Assembly (NCBI RefSeq): GCF_003628125.1
Contig: NZ_RBZU01000004.1
Coordinates: forward strand, 310,001 to 374,000
From: Pararobbsia silviterrae
GTDB lineage: Bacteria > Pseudomonadota > Gammaproteobacteria > Burkholderiales > Burkholderiaceae
Reading direction: 5' to 3'
Length of the DNA stretch: 64,000 nucleotides
The first letter of the stretch is position 1. Every line of letters starts with the position of its first letter. This document shows positions 8,090-17,569 of this stretch, piece by piece. Below the pieces are notes generated by a model that was given only the letters and a program-made list of their open reading frames with translations, was not told the origin of the DNA and ran no database searches. The position numbers were made by a program, and so were the translations under genes.

Positions 8090-9184
8090 ATGGCTCATCC
8101 GACGCCCCCCGGACGCCCCGGACCCGGCTCGCCGCCGCGCGGCGGCGCGCTTGCCTGGCGACTCGCCGCGATCGGCGTGTGCGTTGTCGGCCCGGCGCTG
8201 GCCTTTGCCTACGTCGGCGGCTGGCTGCGTCCCGGCCATCTCTCGACGAGCACGATCATCGGCGCGCTGCAGACCAACGGCGGCGTTCATCCGGGCTACC
8301 GGCGCAATCATGCGAAGGGCGTATGCGTCGCGGGCTATTTCGAAAGCAACGGCGCGCTTGCCGCGTATTCGACGGCGCAGGTCTTCGCGCCGGGGCGGAC
8401 CGACCTCGTCGGACGTCTTGCGATTCCCGGCGGCAATCCGTACGCACCCGACAGCAGCGCGCCGGTCCGCAGCTTCGCGCTGCGGCTGACGCAGCCCGAC
8501 GGGCAGCAGTGGCGCACGGGCATGAACAATATCCCCGTGTTTCCGGTCGCCACGCCCAAAGCGTTCTACGAGCAGCTCGTCGCGACGCGTCCCGATCCCG
8601 TGACGCATAAGCCCGACCCGGCGCGCGTCAAGGCGTTCTTCGGCTCGCATCCGGAGACTCAGGCGTTTCTCCAATGGGCCAAGACCGCCAAGCCGTCCGC
8701 AAGCTTCGCGACCGAAACCTATTACAGTCTCGACGCGTTCTATCTCGTCGACCGGTCCGGCGAGCGGCATGCCGTGCGTTGGCAGACGGTGCCTGAAACG
8801 CCGGGCACGCCGGCCGCCGGCGACCCGAACGACACCGATTATCTGAGCAAGGACGTGTCGGATCGTCTCGCGAAGGGGCCGCTGCGCTGGCACCTCGTGT
8901 TCCAGTTCGCCGACCCCGGCGATCCCGTCGACAACGCGACGATCGCATGGCCGTCGACGCGCCGCACGGTCGATGCGGGCACGATCGTCATATCGAGCGA
9001 GCAGCCGCAGGACGGCGGTCCCTGCCGCGACATCAACTACGACCCGACCGTGGTGCCGAGCGGCATCGCCGTCTCGGACGATCCGCTGCTCGCGGCCCGC
9101 TCGGCCGCGTATGCGAAGTCCTATGTGCTGCGCACGGGCGAAGAAACCGGCGCGCCGGGCTTCGAGCCCCGTAAGAACCCGTGA
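8090..9184 (+). CDS. srpA: SrpA-like catalase-related peroxidase, membrane-anchored
   Basis: 364 residues, short for a catalase and typical of the SrpA/KatA-related haem peroxidase family. Residues ~22-45 (LAWRLAAIGVCVVGPALAFAYVGGW) form a single N-terminal membrane segment or uncleaved signal, putting the haem domain in the periplasm. The distal-haem region has HPGYRRNHAKGVCVAGYF, followed by FSLRL-type FALRLTQPDG and the NNIPVFPV segment corresponding to the catalase Asn region. It precedes a cytochrome b561 gene by 16 bp, so the pair probably forms an operon for periplasmic peroxide handling. An ECF sigma/anti-sigma set with another b561 lies 6 kb away. Confidence 0.87.
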   Translation: MAHPTPPGRPGPGSPPRGGALAWRLAAIGVCVVGPALAFAYVGGWLRPGHLSTSTIIGALQTNGGVHPGYRRNHAKGVCVAGYFESNGALAAYSTAQVFAPGRTDLVGRLAIPGGNPYAPDSSAPVRSFALRLTQPDGQQWRTGMNNIPVFPVATPKAFYEQLVATRPDPVTHKPDPARVKAFFGSHPETQAFLQWAKTAKPSASFATETYYSLDAFYLVDRSGERHAVRWQTVPETPGTPAAGDPNDTDYLSKDVSDRLAKGPLRWHLVFQFADPGDPVDNATIAWPSTRRTVDAGTIVISSEQPQDGGPCRDINYDPTVVPSGIAVSDDPLLAARSAAYAKSYVLRTGEETGAPGFEPRKNP

Positions 9185-9200
9185 TTCCGAGGCCCCGACC

Positions 9201-9737
9201 ATGAATTCGACCCCGCATTTCAGCGGCGCGCAGCGGCTGCTGCACTGGACCATGGCTGTCGCGATCGTCGCGATGCTGTTTATCGGCGCGGGCATGGTCG
9301 AGACCGTGTCCGAGCGGCATCGCTGGCTCATCGCGATCCACAAGCCTTTGGGCATCGCGATCCTCGTGCTCGCCTTGATCCGGATCGCCGTGCGGCTGCG
9401 CAAGGGCGCGCCGCCGTTGCCGGCCGACCTGCCGGGCGTCCAGCGGCTCGTTGCGCATCTGTCTCACCTCGTGCTCTACGGTCTCATGATCGCGATGCCG
9501 CTGCTCGGCTGGGCGATGGTCTCGGCGGGCGGCTATCCGGTCACGCTGATCGGCGGCTGGCGACTGCCGCCGATCGCGCCGGCCGACGCATGGTGGTTCG
9601 CGCGGCTGCATCTCGCGCATACGTATCTCGCGTATCTGCTGTTCCTGACCGTGCTCGGCCACCTCGGCGCGGCGCTGTTCCATGGGCTCGTGCGTCGCGA
9701 CGGCGTGCTGTCGAGCATGGCGACGAGCGGGCGCTGA
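9201..9737 (+). CDS. Cytochrome b561 family membrane protein
   Basis: 178 residues, four membrane helices. Haem-b ligands expected for the bacterial b561 family are present: His in RLLHWTMA, His in IAIHKPLG, His in LSHLVLYGLM and His in RLHLAHTYLAY. The family passes electrons across the inner membrane from quinol to periplasmic acceptors. It starts 16 bp after the SrpA-like gene and likely serves as its electron donor. A longer upstream frame from 8973 overlaps srpA and is rejected. A second b561 paralogue is at 15089-15691. Confidence 0.87.
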   Translation: MNSTPHFSGAQRLLHWTMAVAIVAMLFIGAGMVETVSERHRWLIAIHKPLGIAILVLALIRIAVRLRKGAPPLPADLPGVQRLVAHLSHLVLYGLMIAMPLLGWAMVSAGGYPVTLIGGWRLPPIAPADAWWFARLHLAHTYLAYLLFLTVLGHLGAALFHGLVRRDGVLSSMATSGR

Positions 9738-9887
9738 CGGGGCCGGCGGGCCCGCGGCGCGCCGTGATCGACGACGCCGAAGTTGACAGCGCAGGCCCGG
9801 AACTGGCATACCGTCGGTTCGCCGTCGGCCGGACCCGCACAACGGGGGGGCCGACAGTCCCTGTCTTGTCTGCTTCCCACGACCACC

Positions 9888-10958
9888 ATGGATGTATCGA
9901 TAGCCGCGATCCTCGCGCAGGACGGGATCACGAGCGGTGCGATTTACGCGTTGCTTGCACTGGGCCTCGTGCTCGTGTTTTCGGTCACGCGCGTGATCCT
10001 GATTCCGCAGGGCGAGTTCGTTTCTTACGGGGCGTTGACGCTCGCCGCGATCGAATCGAAGACCTTTCCCGCCACGAGCTGGCTGCTTGTCGTGCTGGGC
10101 TGCGCGGCGTTCGCGGTCGAGGCCGCGACCCATCTGCGCGCGCGTGCCCGCGGCGCGGCGCGTCCCGGTGCCTCGGGGCGCGCGCTGCTCACGGCCTTCG
10201 CGCGCGACGTGCTGTATCCGTTCGCGATCTGTGGTCTCGCGCGCGTGCTGACCCGCCACGCGGACCTGCCGTTCTGGGCCGAGCTCGCGCTGACGGTCCT
10301 GATCGTCGTGCCGATGGGGCCGCTGATCTATCGCCTCGCATTCGAACGCATCGCCGAAGCCAGCACGCTCGTGTTGCTGATCGTCGCGGTCGCTGTCCAT
10401 TTCGTGCTCGTCGGCCTCGGCCTGCTGATGTTCGGCGCCGAAGGCTCGCGCACGGCGAGCCTGACCGACGCGAACCTGACGCTCGGCAGTCTCAGCGTGT
10501 CCGGACAGAGTCTCGTGGTCGTGGTCGCCGCGGCGCTGCTGATCGTCGCGCTGTATCTGTTCTTCGGCCAGACACTCACGGGCAAGGCATTGCGCGCGAC
10601 GTCGATCAATCGGCTCGGCGCGCAGCTCGTCGGTATCGGCACGACGCGCGCGGGCCGCATCGCGTTCACGCTGGCGGCCGGTCTCGGCGTGCTGAGCGGC
10701 GTGCTCGTTTCGCCGCTGACGACGATTTACTACGATGGCGGCTTCCTGATCGGGCTCAAGGGTTTCGTCGGCGCGATCATCGGCGGCCTCGTCAGTTACC
10801 CGATCGCGGCGGCGGGTGCGTTGCTCGTCGGCGTGCTTGAGTCGTACTCGTCGTTCTGGGCGAGCGCGTACAAGGAGGTCATCGTGTTCGCGCTGATCGT
10901 GCCCGTGCTGCTCTGGCGCAGTCTCGCGACGCAACACGTCGAGGAGGGCGAGGAATGA
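9888..10958 (+). CDS. livH: Branched-chain amino acid-type ABC transporter permease (LivH)
   Basis: 356 residues, hydrophobic throughout with about eight membrane helices. It shows the LivH hallmark opening [32 protein letters not shown] and the cytoplasmic EAA-like loop [25 protein letters not shown]. The family imports branched-chain amino acids, urea, short amides or aromatic compounds. Start at the ATG of MDVSIAAI; a longer frame from 9783 is unlikely. The stop overlaps the next start (ATGA), so translation is coupled. No periplasmic binding protein gene accompanies it. Confidence 0.9.
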   Translation: MDVSIAAILAQDGITSGAIYALLALGLVLVFSVTRVILIPQGEFVSYGALTLAAIESKTFPATSWLLVVLGCAAFAVEAATHLRARARGAARPGASGRALLTAFARDVLYPFAICGLARVLTRHADLPFWAELALTVLIVVPMGPLIYRLAFERIAEASTLVLLIVAVAVHFVLVGLGLLMFGAEGSRTASLTDANLTLGSLSVSGQSLVVVVAAALLIVALYLFFGQTLTGKALRATSINRLGAQLVGIGTTRAGRIAFTLAAGLGVLSGVLVSPLTTIYYDGGFLIGLKGFVGAIIGGLVSYPIAAAGALLVGVLESYSSFWASAYKEVIVFALIVPVLLWRSLATQHVEEGEE

Positions 10959-12760
10959 GCGCCGTCCAACGCGAACGCCTGCGCGCGGGGCCGCTCGTCG
11001 CGTGCGCGATCCCCTGGATCGTGCTCCTTACGCTGCCGCTGTGGCCCGCGCCGATCGCGGTGCCCGAGTACTGGATCACGCTGCTCGACTATATCGGCCT
11101 CTATTCGATCGTGGCCGTCGGGCTTGTGCTGCTGACCGGCATCGGCGGCATGACGAGCTTCGGACAGGCCGCGTTCGTCGGTCTCGGCGCGTACTCGACC
11201 GCGGTCCTGACGACGCAATACGGTCTGTCGCCATGGATCGGTCTTGTCGCGGGTATCGTCGTGACGACGCTCGCCGCCGCGCTGATCGGGGCCGTCACGA
11301 TGCGTCTGTCGGGCCACTATCTGCCGCTGGGTACGATTGCCTGGGGGCTCTCGCTGTTCTTCCTGTTCGGCAACCTCGACTGGCTCGGCAAATACGACGG
11401 CATCAACGGCATTCCCGCGCTTGGCGTGCTCGGCTGGACGCTCGACTCGGGACGGCGCATGTATGTGTTGATCTGGATCGTCGTCGCGGTGGCGATGCTG
11501 TCGGTCCGCAATCTGCTCGACAGCCGGTCGGGCCGCGCGATCCGTGCGTTGCGCGGCGGCGGGGCGATGGCCGAGGCGATGGGGGTCGACACGGCGCGTC
11601 TCAAGATCGCGATTTTTATCCACGCGGCCGTGCTCGCCTCGTTATCGGGCTTTCTTTACGCGCATCTGCAGCGTGCCGTGAATCCGACGCCGTTCGGCCT
11701 CAATTACGGCATTCAGTATCTGTTCATGGCGGTCGTCGGCGGCGTCTCGCATGTCGGCGGCGCGGTGCTTGGCGCGGCCGTGCTGACCGTGCTGCAGGAC
11801 TGGCTTCAGTCCGTGCTGCCGCGCTGGCTCGGCTCGAACGGCAACTACGAGATCATCGTGTTCGGGGTGCTGATGATCGCGTTGCTCCAGTTCGCGCGCG
11901 ACGGGTTGTGGCCGATGGTCGCGCGTTTTGTCGAACGGCCGCGGCGCGCACGCCGCTTCGCCGCGGGCGCCGCGTTGCCGACGCGCGCGAAGCCGGCCGA
12001 TGCCGAGGCTGTGCTCGTCGTCGATGCGATCCGCAAGACGTTCGGCGGACTCGTCGCGGTCAACGACGTGAGCTTCCGCGTCGCGGCGGGCGAGATCGTC
12101 GGACTCATCGGACCGAACGGCGCGGGCAAATCGACGACGTTCAATCTCGTGTCGGGCGCGCTCGCGGCGAGCGGCGGCGCGATTCACTTCCGCGGCGAGC
12201 GCATCGACGGGCGGCCCGCGCGCAAGATCGCCGCGCGCGGCATCGGCCGCACGTTTCAGCACGTGAAGATCATGCCGCGCATGAGCGTGCTCGATAACGT
12301 CGCGCTCGGCGCGCACCGGCGCGCGGGCGCGGGGATCTGGCGCAGCATGCTGCGGCTCGACCGGCATGACGAAGCGCGTCTGCTCGCCGAGGCGGCGCGC
12401 CAGGTCGAACGCGTCGGGCTCGGCGCGCATCTCGACGATGAAGCGGGCAGTCTGGCGCTCGGACAGCAGCGCGTGCTCGAGATCGCACGCGCGCTCTGCG
12501 CGGACCCCGTGTTGCTGTTGCTCGACGAGCCGGCGGCCGGTTTGCGCTTTCAGGAGAAGCAGGCGCTCGCGCGTCTGTTGCGCAAGCTCAGTGACGACGG
12601 CATGAGCATCCTGCTCGTCGAACACGATATGGACTTCGTCATGAATCTGACCGATCACCTCGTGGTGATGGAGTTCGGCACGCGGATCGCCGAGGGCACG
12701 CCCGACGAGATCCGCACGAATCAGACCGTCCTCGATGCGTATCTTGGAGGTGTCGAATGA
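10955..12760 (+). CDS. livM: Fused LivM permease and LivG ATP-binding subunit
   Basis: 601 residues. Residues ~1-320 are a LivM permease ([30 protein letters not shown], and the EAA-like loop [21 protein letters not shown] in pieces). Residues ~345-600 are a LivG-type ABC ATPase: Walker [10 protein letters not shown] (~386), Q-loop GRTFQHVK, signature SLALGQQR in place of the usual LSGGQ, Walker [12 protein letters not shown] and the switch His in LVEHDMDFV. Fusing permease and ATPase is known but less common than separate genes. It overlaps livH and livF by 4 bp each. Substrate unknown. Confidence 0.9.
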   Translation: MSAVQRERLRAGPLVACAIPWIVLLTLPLWPAPIAVPEYWITLLDYIGLYSIVAVGLVLLTGIGGMTSFGQAAFVGLGAYSTAVLTTQYGLSPWIGLVAGIVVTTLAAALIGAVTMRLSGHYLPLGTIAWGLSLFFLFGNLDWLGKYDGINGIPALGVLGWTLDSGRRMYVLIWIVVAVAMLSVRNLLDSRSGRAIRALRGGGAMAEAMGVDTARLKIAIFIHAAVLASLSGFLYAHLQRAVNPTPFGLNYGIQYLFMAVVGGVSHVGGAVLGAAVLTVLQDWLQSVLPRWLGSNGNYEIIVFGVLMIALLQFARDGLWPMVARFVERPRRARRFAAGAALPTRAKPADAEAVLVVDAIRKTFGGLVAVNDVSFRVAAGEIVGLIGPNGAGKSTTFNLVSGALAASGGAIHFRGERIDGRPARKIAARGIGRTFQHVKIMPRMSVLDNVALGAHRRAGAGIWRSMLRLDRHDEARLLAEAARQVERVGLGAHLDDEAGSLALGQQRVLEIARALCADPVLLLLDEPAAGLRFQEKQALARLLRKLSDDGMSILLVEHDMDFVMNLTDHLVVMEFGTRIAEGTPDEIRTNQTVLDAYLGGVE

Positions 12761-13548
12761 GCGCGGTCGTACCACACGATGCCGGGCGAGCCGTTCCCGT
12801 GCTCGAAGTTCGCGGACTCGGCGCGCGATACCGCAAGGTCGAAGCGCTGCGCGGCGTCGATCTGAATCTGCATGCGGGGCAGATCGTCACCGTCATCGGA
12901 CCGAACGGTGCGGGTAAATCGACCTTGCTCAACGCACTCATGGGGGCCTTGCCCGCGGGCGCGCAGGCGCAAGGGACGGTGCGTCATCTGGGCGACGCGG
13001 TCGGCGATCTGTCGATCGAGGCCCGCGTCGCGCGCGGCATGTGTCTCGTGCCCGAGTCGCGCGCGTTGTTCGCGACGATGAGCATCGAAGACAATCTCAA
13101 GCTTGGCGCATGGCGTCGCAAGAAGGCCGGCGAGCGACACTATCTCGATGCGCTCGACGCCGTTTTCGCGCTGTTTCCGCGTCTGCTTGAGCGGCGCACG
13201 CAGCAGGCCGGCACATTGTCGGGCGGCGAGCGGCAGATGCTCGCGATCGGCCGCGCGTTGATGGGCAAGCCCGATTTGCTGATGCTCGACGAACCGAGCC
13301 TCGGGCTCGCGCCGCTCGTCACGCGCGATATTCTGCGTGTCGTCTCGCAGCTCAAGGAAACGGGAGTCGCGACCTTGCTCGTCGAGCAGAATGCGCGCGC
13401 CGCGTTACAGATCGCCGACTACGCCTATGTGCTCGAAACGGGCGACGTCGTGCTCGAAGGGCCGGCCGCGGAACTCGCCGAGAATCCGCGTGTGATCGAG
13501 ACCTATCTCGGTCTGGGCCGACGCGGCGCGCCGCAGACGGCGAGCTGA
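12757..13548 (+). CDS. livF: ABC transporter ATP-binding protein LivF
   Basis: 263 residues. Walker [10 protein letters not shown], signature LSGGERQM, Walker [14 protein letters not shown] and switch His replaced by Gln as usual for LivF (LLVEQNAR). The C-terminus [13 protein letters not shown] is typical of LivF. It completes the three-gene transporter through ATGA overlaps. The absence of a substrate-binding protein means specificity depends on a receptor encoded elsewhere. Confidence 0.92.
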   Translation: MSAVVPHDAGRAVPVLEVRGLGARYRKVEALRGVDLNLHAGQIVTVIGPNGAGKSTLLNALMGALPAGAQAQGTVRHLGDAVGDLSIEARVARGMCLVPESRALFATMSIEDNLKLGAWRRKKAGERHYLDALDAVFALFPRLLERRTQQAGTLSGGERQMLAIGRALMGKPDLLMLDEPSLGLAPLVTRDILRVVSQLKETGVATLLVEQNARAALQIADYAYVLETGDVVLEGPAAELAENPRVIETYLGLGRRGAPQTAS

Positions 13549-13582
13549 TCGACGGCTCGCGGGCCGGCCGCGACGCGATCCC

Positions 13583-15064
13583 TTAGTCGACGCGTCGCCG
13601 GCGCGCGCGCTGTCCGAGCACGCCCGCGCGGTGCTGGACGCCCCACGTCTTGCGTCCGAGCGCGAACTGGAACCAGCCGAGCGTCGCGCCCGTGTGCCGC
13701 AGCAACTGGAACGAGAATGGCTCGGTGATGGCCGCGAGCAAGGCCATGCCGAGGTTCGACGTCGTCGTGTTGCGCGTCCAGCGCCGATAGAGATAGACCG
13801 ACCAGACGTGGAAGGCGAGATCGATCGCGATCTTGCCGACGATAAAGCCGAGCGCGGGCACGAGCGCCGAGTACTCGCCCGTGAACAGGAAGCCGAGCAG
13901 CAGTGCGAACGCGGTCAGGCCGTAGATGGGCTGCACTGTGTCGATCGCCTTGATCGGCAGCATGAGCAGACCCACGGCGCCGTAGCGCCGATCGCCCGCC
14001 ATGTCGCGATTCCAGTATTGCGTCTGCAGAAAACCCGCGAACCAGCGCCGCCGCTGCCGCAGGAACGATGCGAGCGTGCTCGGCGCATCGGTGAACGCCT
14101 GGGCCGCGCCGATCACGCGCACGGTCCAGCCGCGCGCGTGATCGACCGAGAACCGCCGCAGCCGATGAATCAGCTCATAGTCCTCGACGAGGCACTCGGG
14201 GTCGAAGCCGCCGACCTCGACGAGCGCATCGCGCCGAAAGCACGCGAACGCGCCCGAGATGAGCAGCAGGCTTTCCGCCCGCATCCACGCATAGCGCGAA
14301 ATGAAGTTCCGGATGTATTCGTAGGTCTGGAACCACTGGAAAAAACGGCCCTCGCGCGTGTGTCCGCAGAGCGGCGTCAGAATGCCGGCCGCGCTGACGA
14401 GATACGTTTCGGTCGCAAACGCGTGGCGCATCGCGCGGCATGCGCCGGGTGCGAGCAAGGTGTCGGCGTCGACCGTCATCAGCGTGTCGCTGCGCATCGC
14501 GCCGATCGCGGCGTTGAGCGCGCGCGCCTTGCCGCCGTGCGCGACGCGCAGCCAGCGCAGCGTCGGATGCGTCGGGCTCGGCGCGCCGATCTCGCCGTCG
14601 GGCGCGCGTTCGAGTCCATAGCGTTCGGCGAGCAGCGCGGCGGTGGCGTCGGTCGATCCGTCGTCGGCGATGACGATTTCATCGGGTGCGTCGTCCTGCT
14701 CGAACAGCGCGTCGAGCGTCACGGGCAGCACGCTCGCTTCGTTGTACGCGGCGACGATGACGCCGAGCGTGACCCGTGCGGACGGGGCCACGCCCGGCGT
14801 CGCGACGACATCCGGCGGCACGCGCCGCAGCAAGGGCAGCGATTGAATCGTCACGAAGACGAGCAGCACGGTGTCGTAGCCGATATAGACGATGCCCGCG
14901 GACCACGCGAGCGTGCCCTTCAGAAAGAACGCGCGAGCGAACAGCAGGATCCAGAGCACCATGACGCTGCCGTGGATCAGCACGCTGATCCAGGTCGTCG
15001 GGCGTGGCGTGAGGCGGGGCGAAGCGGCGGCGAGCGCGGTTTCGAGTGGAGTGGGGTTCATCAA
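13583..15064 (-). CDS. GT2 family membrane glycosyltransferase
   Basis: 493 residues. Two N-terminal membrane helices (about 28-48 and 55-78) precede a cytoplasmic GT-A domain, then three or more C-terminal helices. The processive GT2 motifs are visible: VIVAAYNEA (103), DDGSTD (134), the DAD metal site (199-201), acceptor ED (294-295) and QRRRW (337-341). This set is found in poly-N-acetylglucosamine synthase (PgaC/IcaA), chitin/hyaluronan synthase and cellulose-synthase-like enzymes, so it may polymerise and export a beta-glycan. No PgaA, PgaB or PgaD partner is adjacent. Two Met codons open the gene; the second (15061) could also be the start. Confidence 0.82.
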   Translation of the reverse strand: MMNPTPLETALAAASPRLTPRPTTWISVLIHGSVMVLWILLFARAFFLKGTLAWSAGIVYIGYDTVLLVFVTIQSLPLLRRVPPDVVATPGVAPSARVTLGVIVAAYNEASVLPVTLDALFEQDDAPDEIVIADDGSTDATAALLAERYGLERAPDGEIGAPSPTHPTLRWLRVAHGGKARALNAAIGAMRSDTLMTVDADTLLAPGACRAMRHAFATETYLVSAAGILTPLCGHTREGRFFQWFQTYEYIRNFISRYAWMRAESLLLISGAFACFRRDALVEVGGFDPECLVEDYELIHRLRRFSVDHARGWTVRVIGAAQAFTDAPSTLASFLRQRRRWFAGFLQTQYWNRDMAGDRRYGAVGLLMLPIKAIDTVQPIYGLTAFALLLGFLFTGEYSALVPALGFIVGKIAIDLAFHVWSVYLYRRWTRNTTTSNLGMALLAAITEPFSFQLLRHTGATLGWFQFALGRKTWGVQHRAGVLGQRARRRRVD

Positions 15065-15088
15065 CAGGACACTGGGAACGAAGAATGC

Positions 15089-15691
15089 CTAGGGCAACAT
15101 GCGCCGGATCACGGACTTGCGATCGATCCATTCGTGCTTGAGCGCGCCCGCGATATGCAGCCCGACAAGCACATAGAGTCCATACGCCAGCGAGGTATGG
15201 ATCAAGCCGAACAGATCGTGCAGATGCTCCTTGAGCGCGGGCGGCTGGCTCATGACGAAGCCGATGCGCGGAAACGGAATCAGATAGAACAGCGACATCG
15301 GATGCGTCGCGGCGGCTTTCCAGGCCGAGTCGTGCAGCCATCCCGAGAGCGGCATCGCGAAGATGAGCACGTAAAGCAAAATGTGCGCGGCATGCGCACT
15401 TTTCCGTTCCCACGCCGGAAATTCGGCGGGCAGCGGCGGCGGACGATGCGTCACGCGCCAGAGCACGCGCAGGATCGCCAGTCCGAGAACCGTGATGCCG
15501 ATCGACTTGTGCGTGTCGATGACGGGGCGAACCCAGTTGTCGGGCAGCGAATCGGCGCTCCACGCCAGCGCGATATTGACGATGATGCCGAGCGCGATGA
15601 GCCAGTGCAGCACGATGGCGGGGCGCGTGTATCGGCCCGCGGGCGCGGCGTGCGAGGCCACGTCGCGTAGCGGTTCGGGGCGTGCGGTCAT
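15089..15691 (-). CDS. Cytochrome b561 family protein downstream of ECF sigma pair
   Basis: 200 residues, four membrane helices. Haem-ligand histidines occur in IVLHWLIALG, VIDTHKSIGI, HAAHILLYVLI and LIHTSLAYGLYVLVGLHIAG. Start chosen at the ATG preceded by GGAGA; an upstream ATG at 15727 is possible. It follows the anti-sigma gene by about 60 bp and is likely part of the same transcript, a neighbourhood that recurs with certain redox-responsive ECF sigma factors. It is a paralogue of the b561 at 9201-9737. Confidence 0.86.
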   Translation of the reverse strand: MTARPEPLRDVASHAAPAGRYTRPAIVLHWLIALGIIVNIALAWSADSLPDNWVRPVIDTHKSIGITVLGLAILRVLWRVTHRPPPLPAEFPAWERKSAHAAHILLYVLIFAMPLSGWLHDSAWKAAATHPMSLFYLIPFPRIGFVMSQPPALKEHLHDLFGLIHTSLAYGLYVLVGLHIAGALKHEWIDRKSVIRRMLP

Positions 15692-15752
15692 AGGGATCTC
15701 CGGATTCGCGGGTCGGTCGGATGACATGGGGTTAACGAAGCGGCGCGCGGGT

Positions 15753-16700
15753 TTATTCGACGCGCAGCCGTGACGGGTCGTCGGCAAGCTGTCGATGCAC
15801 GGCCGCGAGATCGACGTCGCGATTGCGGCCGATCAGCGCGAACGCGAGCTTATCGCGACTCCATGAAACGACGTCCATGCCGTAGACATGTTGCGATTTC
15901 ATCGGCTGGTCGGCTTTCGCATCGATGACGCACAGCGCGACGGGATCGCCGTGCACGGGCAGGTACACGATCTGGATCAACGGCCGGCCGCGGAATCGCA
16001 GGCGCTGGATACGCTTGAACGTGAGGCCCGCGTCGCGCAGATCGGGAATCGCGATCGGCAGATGGTCTTCTTGATGGACTTCGTCGAGCACGCGTGCATC
16101 GAGCGTCGCGCTGTCGGGTAGGTCGTAGACGGTGTCGCGCGTGTAAAGCTCTTGATAGCCGGCGGCGGCTTCGAGCCAGGGGGCGACGCGCGGTTCGCCG
16201 AGCATCGGCCCGAACTTGAGCGCTGCGCCGCAAACGAACGCGCCCGCGATAAAGGCGGCCGCGAGCCAGAGGCCGGGCCGGCGCGCACGATGCGTGCCGC
16301 GTGTCGATGCGGTCGCGTCGGAGGTTATCGCCGCGTCGGGCATCGATGCGATCCGTTCGTCTTGTGCGAGATCCGATGAGCCGAGGCCGTGATGCGTACG
16401 ATCGGCATGCGTCGCGACGTCGGCGTTCGGATCGGTGTTCGCTCCGCGCTCGCCGCGCTCGCCGCGCGCGCCGTCGCCGGTTCGCGCGAGCGTCTCGATG
16501 AAGTCGGCGAGCGCGGCGGGCACGGGCGGGAGTTCCGCATGCGTGAACGCCGCGCGATAGGGCAACGCCGACGCGCGCAGCGCCGCGACCCGGGCCGCGA
16601 GCTCGTCCGAGTGCGCGATCGCCTGCGCGAGCTCGGCCTTGCGCGAAGGCGGCAGTTCGCCATCGACGTAGGCCATCAGCAAGGTGTCGTCGATGTTCAT
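15753..16700 (-). CDS. Transmembrane anti-sigma factor
   Basis: 315 residues. The N-terminus (DDTLLMAYVDGELPPSRKAELAQAI) is the anti-sigma helical module, here without the zinc-binding HxxxCxxC. A low-complexity linker (about 75-140) leads to one membrane helix (LWLAAAFIAGAFVCGAALKF, ~145-165) and a periplasmic domain of about 150 residues that could sense redox or envelope stress. Its start overlaps the sigma gene stop by 4 bp, coupling the two. It presumably holds the ECF sigma factor inactive at the membrane. Confidence 0.85.
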   Translation of the reverse strand: MNIDDTLLMAYVDGELPPSRKAELAQAIAHSDELAARVAALRASALPYRAAFTHAELPPVPAALADFIETLARTGDGARGERGERGANTDPNADVATHADRTHHGLGSSDLAQDERIASMPDAAITSDATASTRGTHRARRPGLWLAAAFIAGAFVCGAALKFGPMLGEPRVAPWLEAAAGYQELYTRDTVYDLPDSATLDARVLDEVHQEDHLPIAIPDLRDAGLTFKRIQRLRFRGRPLIQIVYLPVHGDPVALCVIDAKADQPMKSQHVYGMDVVSWSRDKLAFALIGRNRDVDLAAVHRQLADDPSRLRVE

Positions 16701-17245
16701 GGATGCGCATCCTTGCGCGCGCCGCGATCGGCGTCGGCATGCGGCGTCGGCGTGCTGAATTGCGCGCCGATGGTCAGGCGCGCGCGGGATAAACGGCTCA
16801 TCACGGTACCGATCGGTATTTCAAGGACTTCGGCGGCTTCACGATAACTCAACCCCTCGACGGCAACGAGCAACATGACGACGCGCTGAGCGTCGGGCAA
16901 CGCATCGACGGCGGCGATCACCTGCTTGTAGAGCAGATCGGCCAACGGGTCCGTCGCGGCGGGGTCGGCGACCGTCTCCACGAGCGCTTCGTTCCATTCG
17001 ACGCGCGCGCGGCCGCGAATCTGTCGCGCGCGAATCTCGTCGATCCAGATCGAATGGACGATCGAGAACAGCCAGCTCAGCGCGGACGTGCCCGGTTGCC
17101 ATTGATGGCGGCGTTCGAGCGCACGCACGCAGGCGCGCTGCACGAGGTCCTCGGCATCGTGGCGATCGGCGGCCAGACGCAGCGCGAACGCCCAGATCCG
17201 CGGCAGCAGTTCAGGCAGCAAGGCAGGTAATTCGTCGCGCGTCAT
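16697..17245 (-). CDS. ECF-type RNA polymerase sigma factor
   Basis: 182 residues. Region 2 includes RIWAFALRLAADRHDAEDLVQRACVRALE-type sequence (in two halves, with DAEDLVQ) and region 4 includes LPDAQRVVMLLVAVEGLSYREAAEVL followed by IPIGTVMSRLSRAR. Start set at the ATG 8 nt after GAGGA; a GTG at 17263 is an alternative. It is the first gene of the sigma, anti-sigma, b561 operon. The neighbourhood, plus an SrpA-like peroxidase 6 kb away, recalls ECF groups linked to peroxide or hypochlorite response, but group assignment is from memory. Confidence 0.9.
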   Translation of the reverse strand: MTRDELPALLPELLPRIWAFALRLAADRHDAEDLVQRACVRALERRHQWQPGTSALSWLFSIVHSIWIDEIRARQIRGRARVEWNEALVETVADPAATDPLADLLYKQVIAAVDALPDAQRVVMLLVAVEGLSYREAAEVLEIPIGTVMSRLSRARLTIGAQFSTPTPHADADRGARKDAHP

Positions 17246-17359
17246 CGACGGGTTCCTCGTCACGATGACGCAAGTCTAGCCAAGGTTTGCAGGCTCTGCT
17301 CGTGAAACAAACCGTAATCGATCGGGTCCCGAAAACGCGTGCGCGCAGGGCGTCGTCGC

Positions 17360-17392
17360 GGAATAAAACGCACCGGGGTCGCGTTTTATTCC
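17360..17392 (-). promoter_or_regulatory. 12-bp perfect inverted repeat, candidate ECF autoregulatory promoter
   Basis: GGAATAAAACGC (17360-17371) and GCGTTTTATTCC (17381-17392) with a 9-nt spacer, about 115 bp upstream of the sigma start. On the minus strand each arm offers a GGGAATAAA-like box that could act as a -35 element for the ECF factor itself. The 324-bp gap 17246-17569 otherwise has no gene. It might instead be a terminator, though no T-run follows on either side. Confidence 0.45.
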
Positions 17393-17569
17393 CGCGCCTG
17401 GCGCATCGTTTTGAGAGGCGCCGAGCGTGTGCTCGTGCAGGCGCGATGTATGCGGACGCTGCCGTGTGTCGCGATAAGGAATGCGCACGGCGCGCGGGGT
17501 CCGCGAGCGCATGCGATTGTGCGATCGCAGCGCGTCAGGCCCGATCAGACGAATCTGTATGCTGCGTGA

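Noticed and set aside
7139-9403. Minus-strand open frame of 754 codons opposite srpA and the unknown at 6941
   Set aside because: Arg-rich shadow, no start signal, and the plus strand has recognisable proteins.
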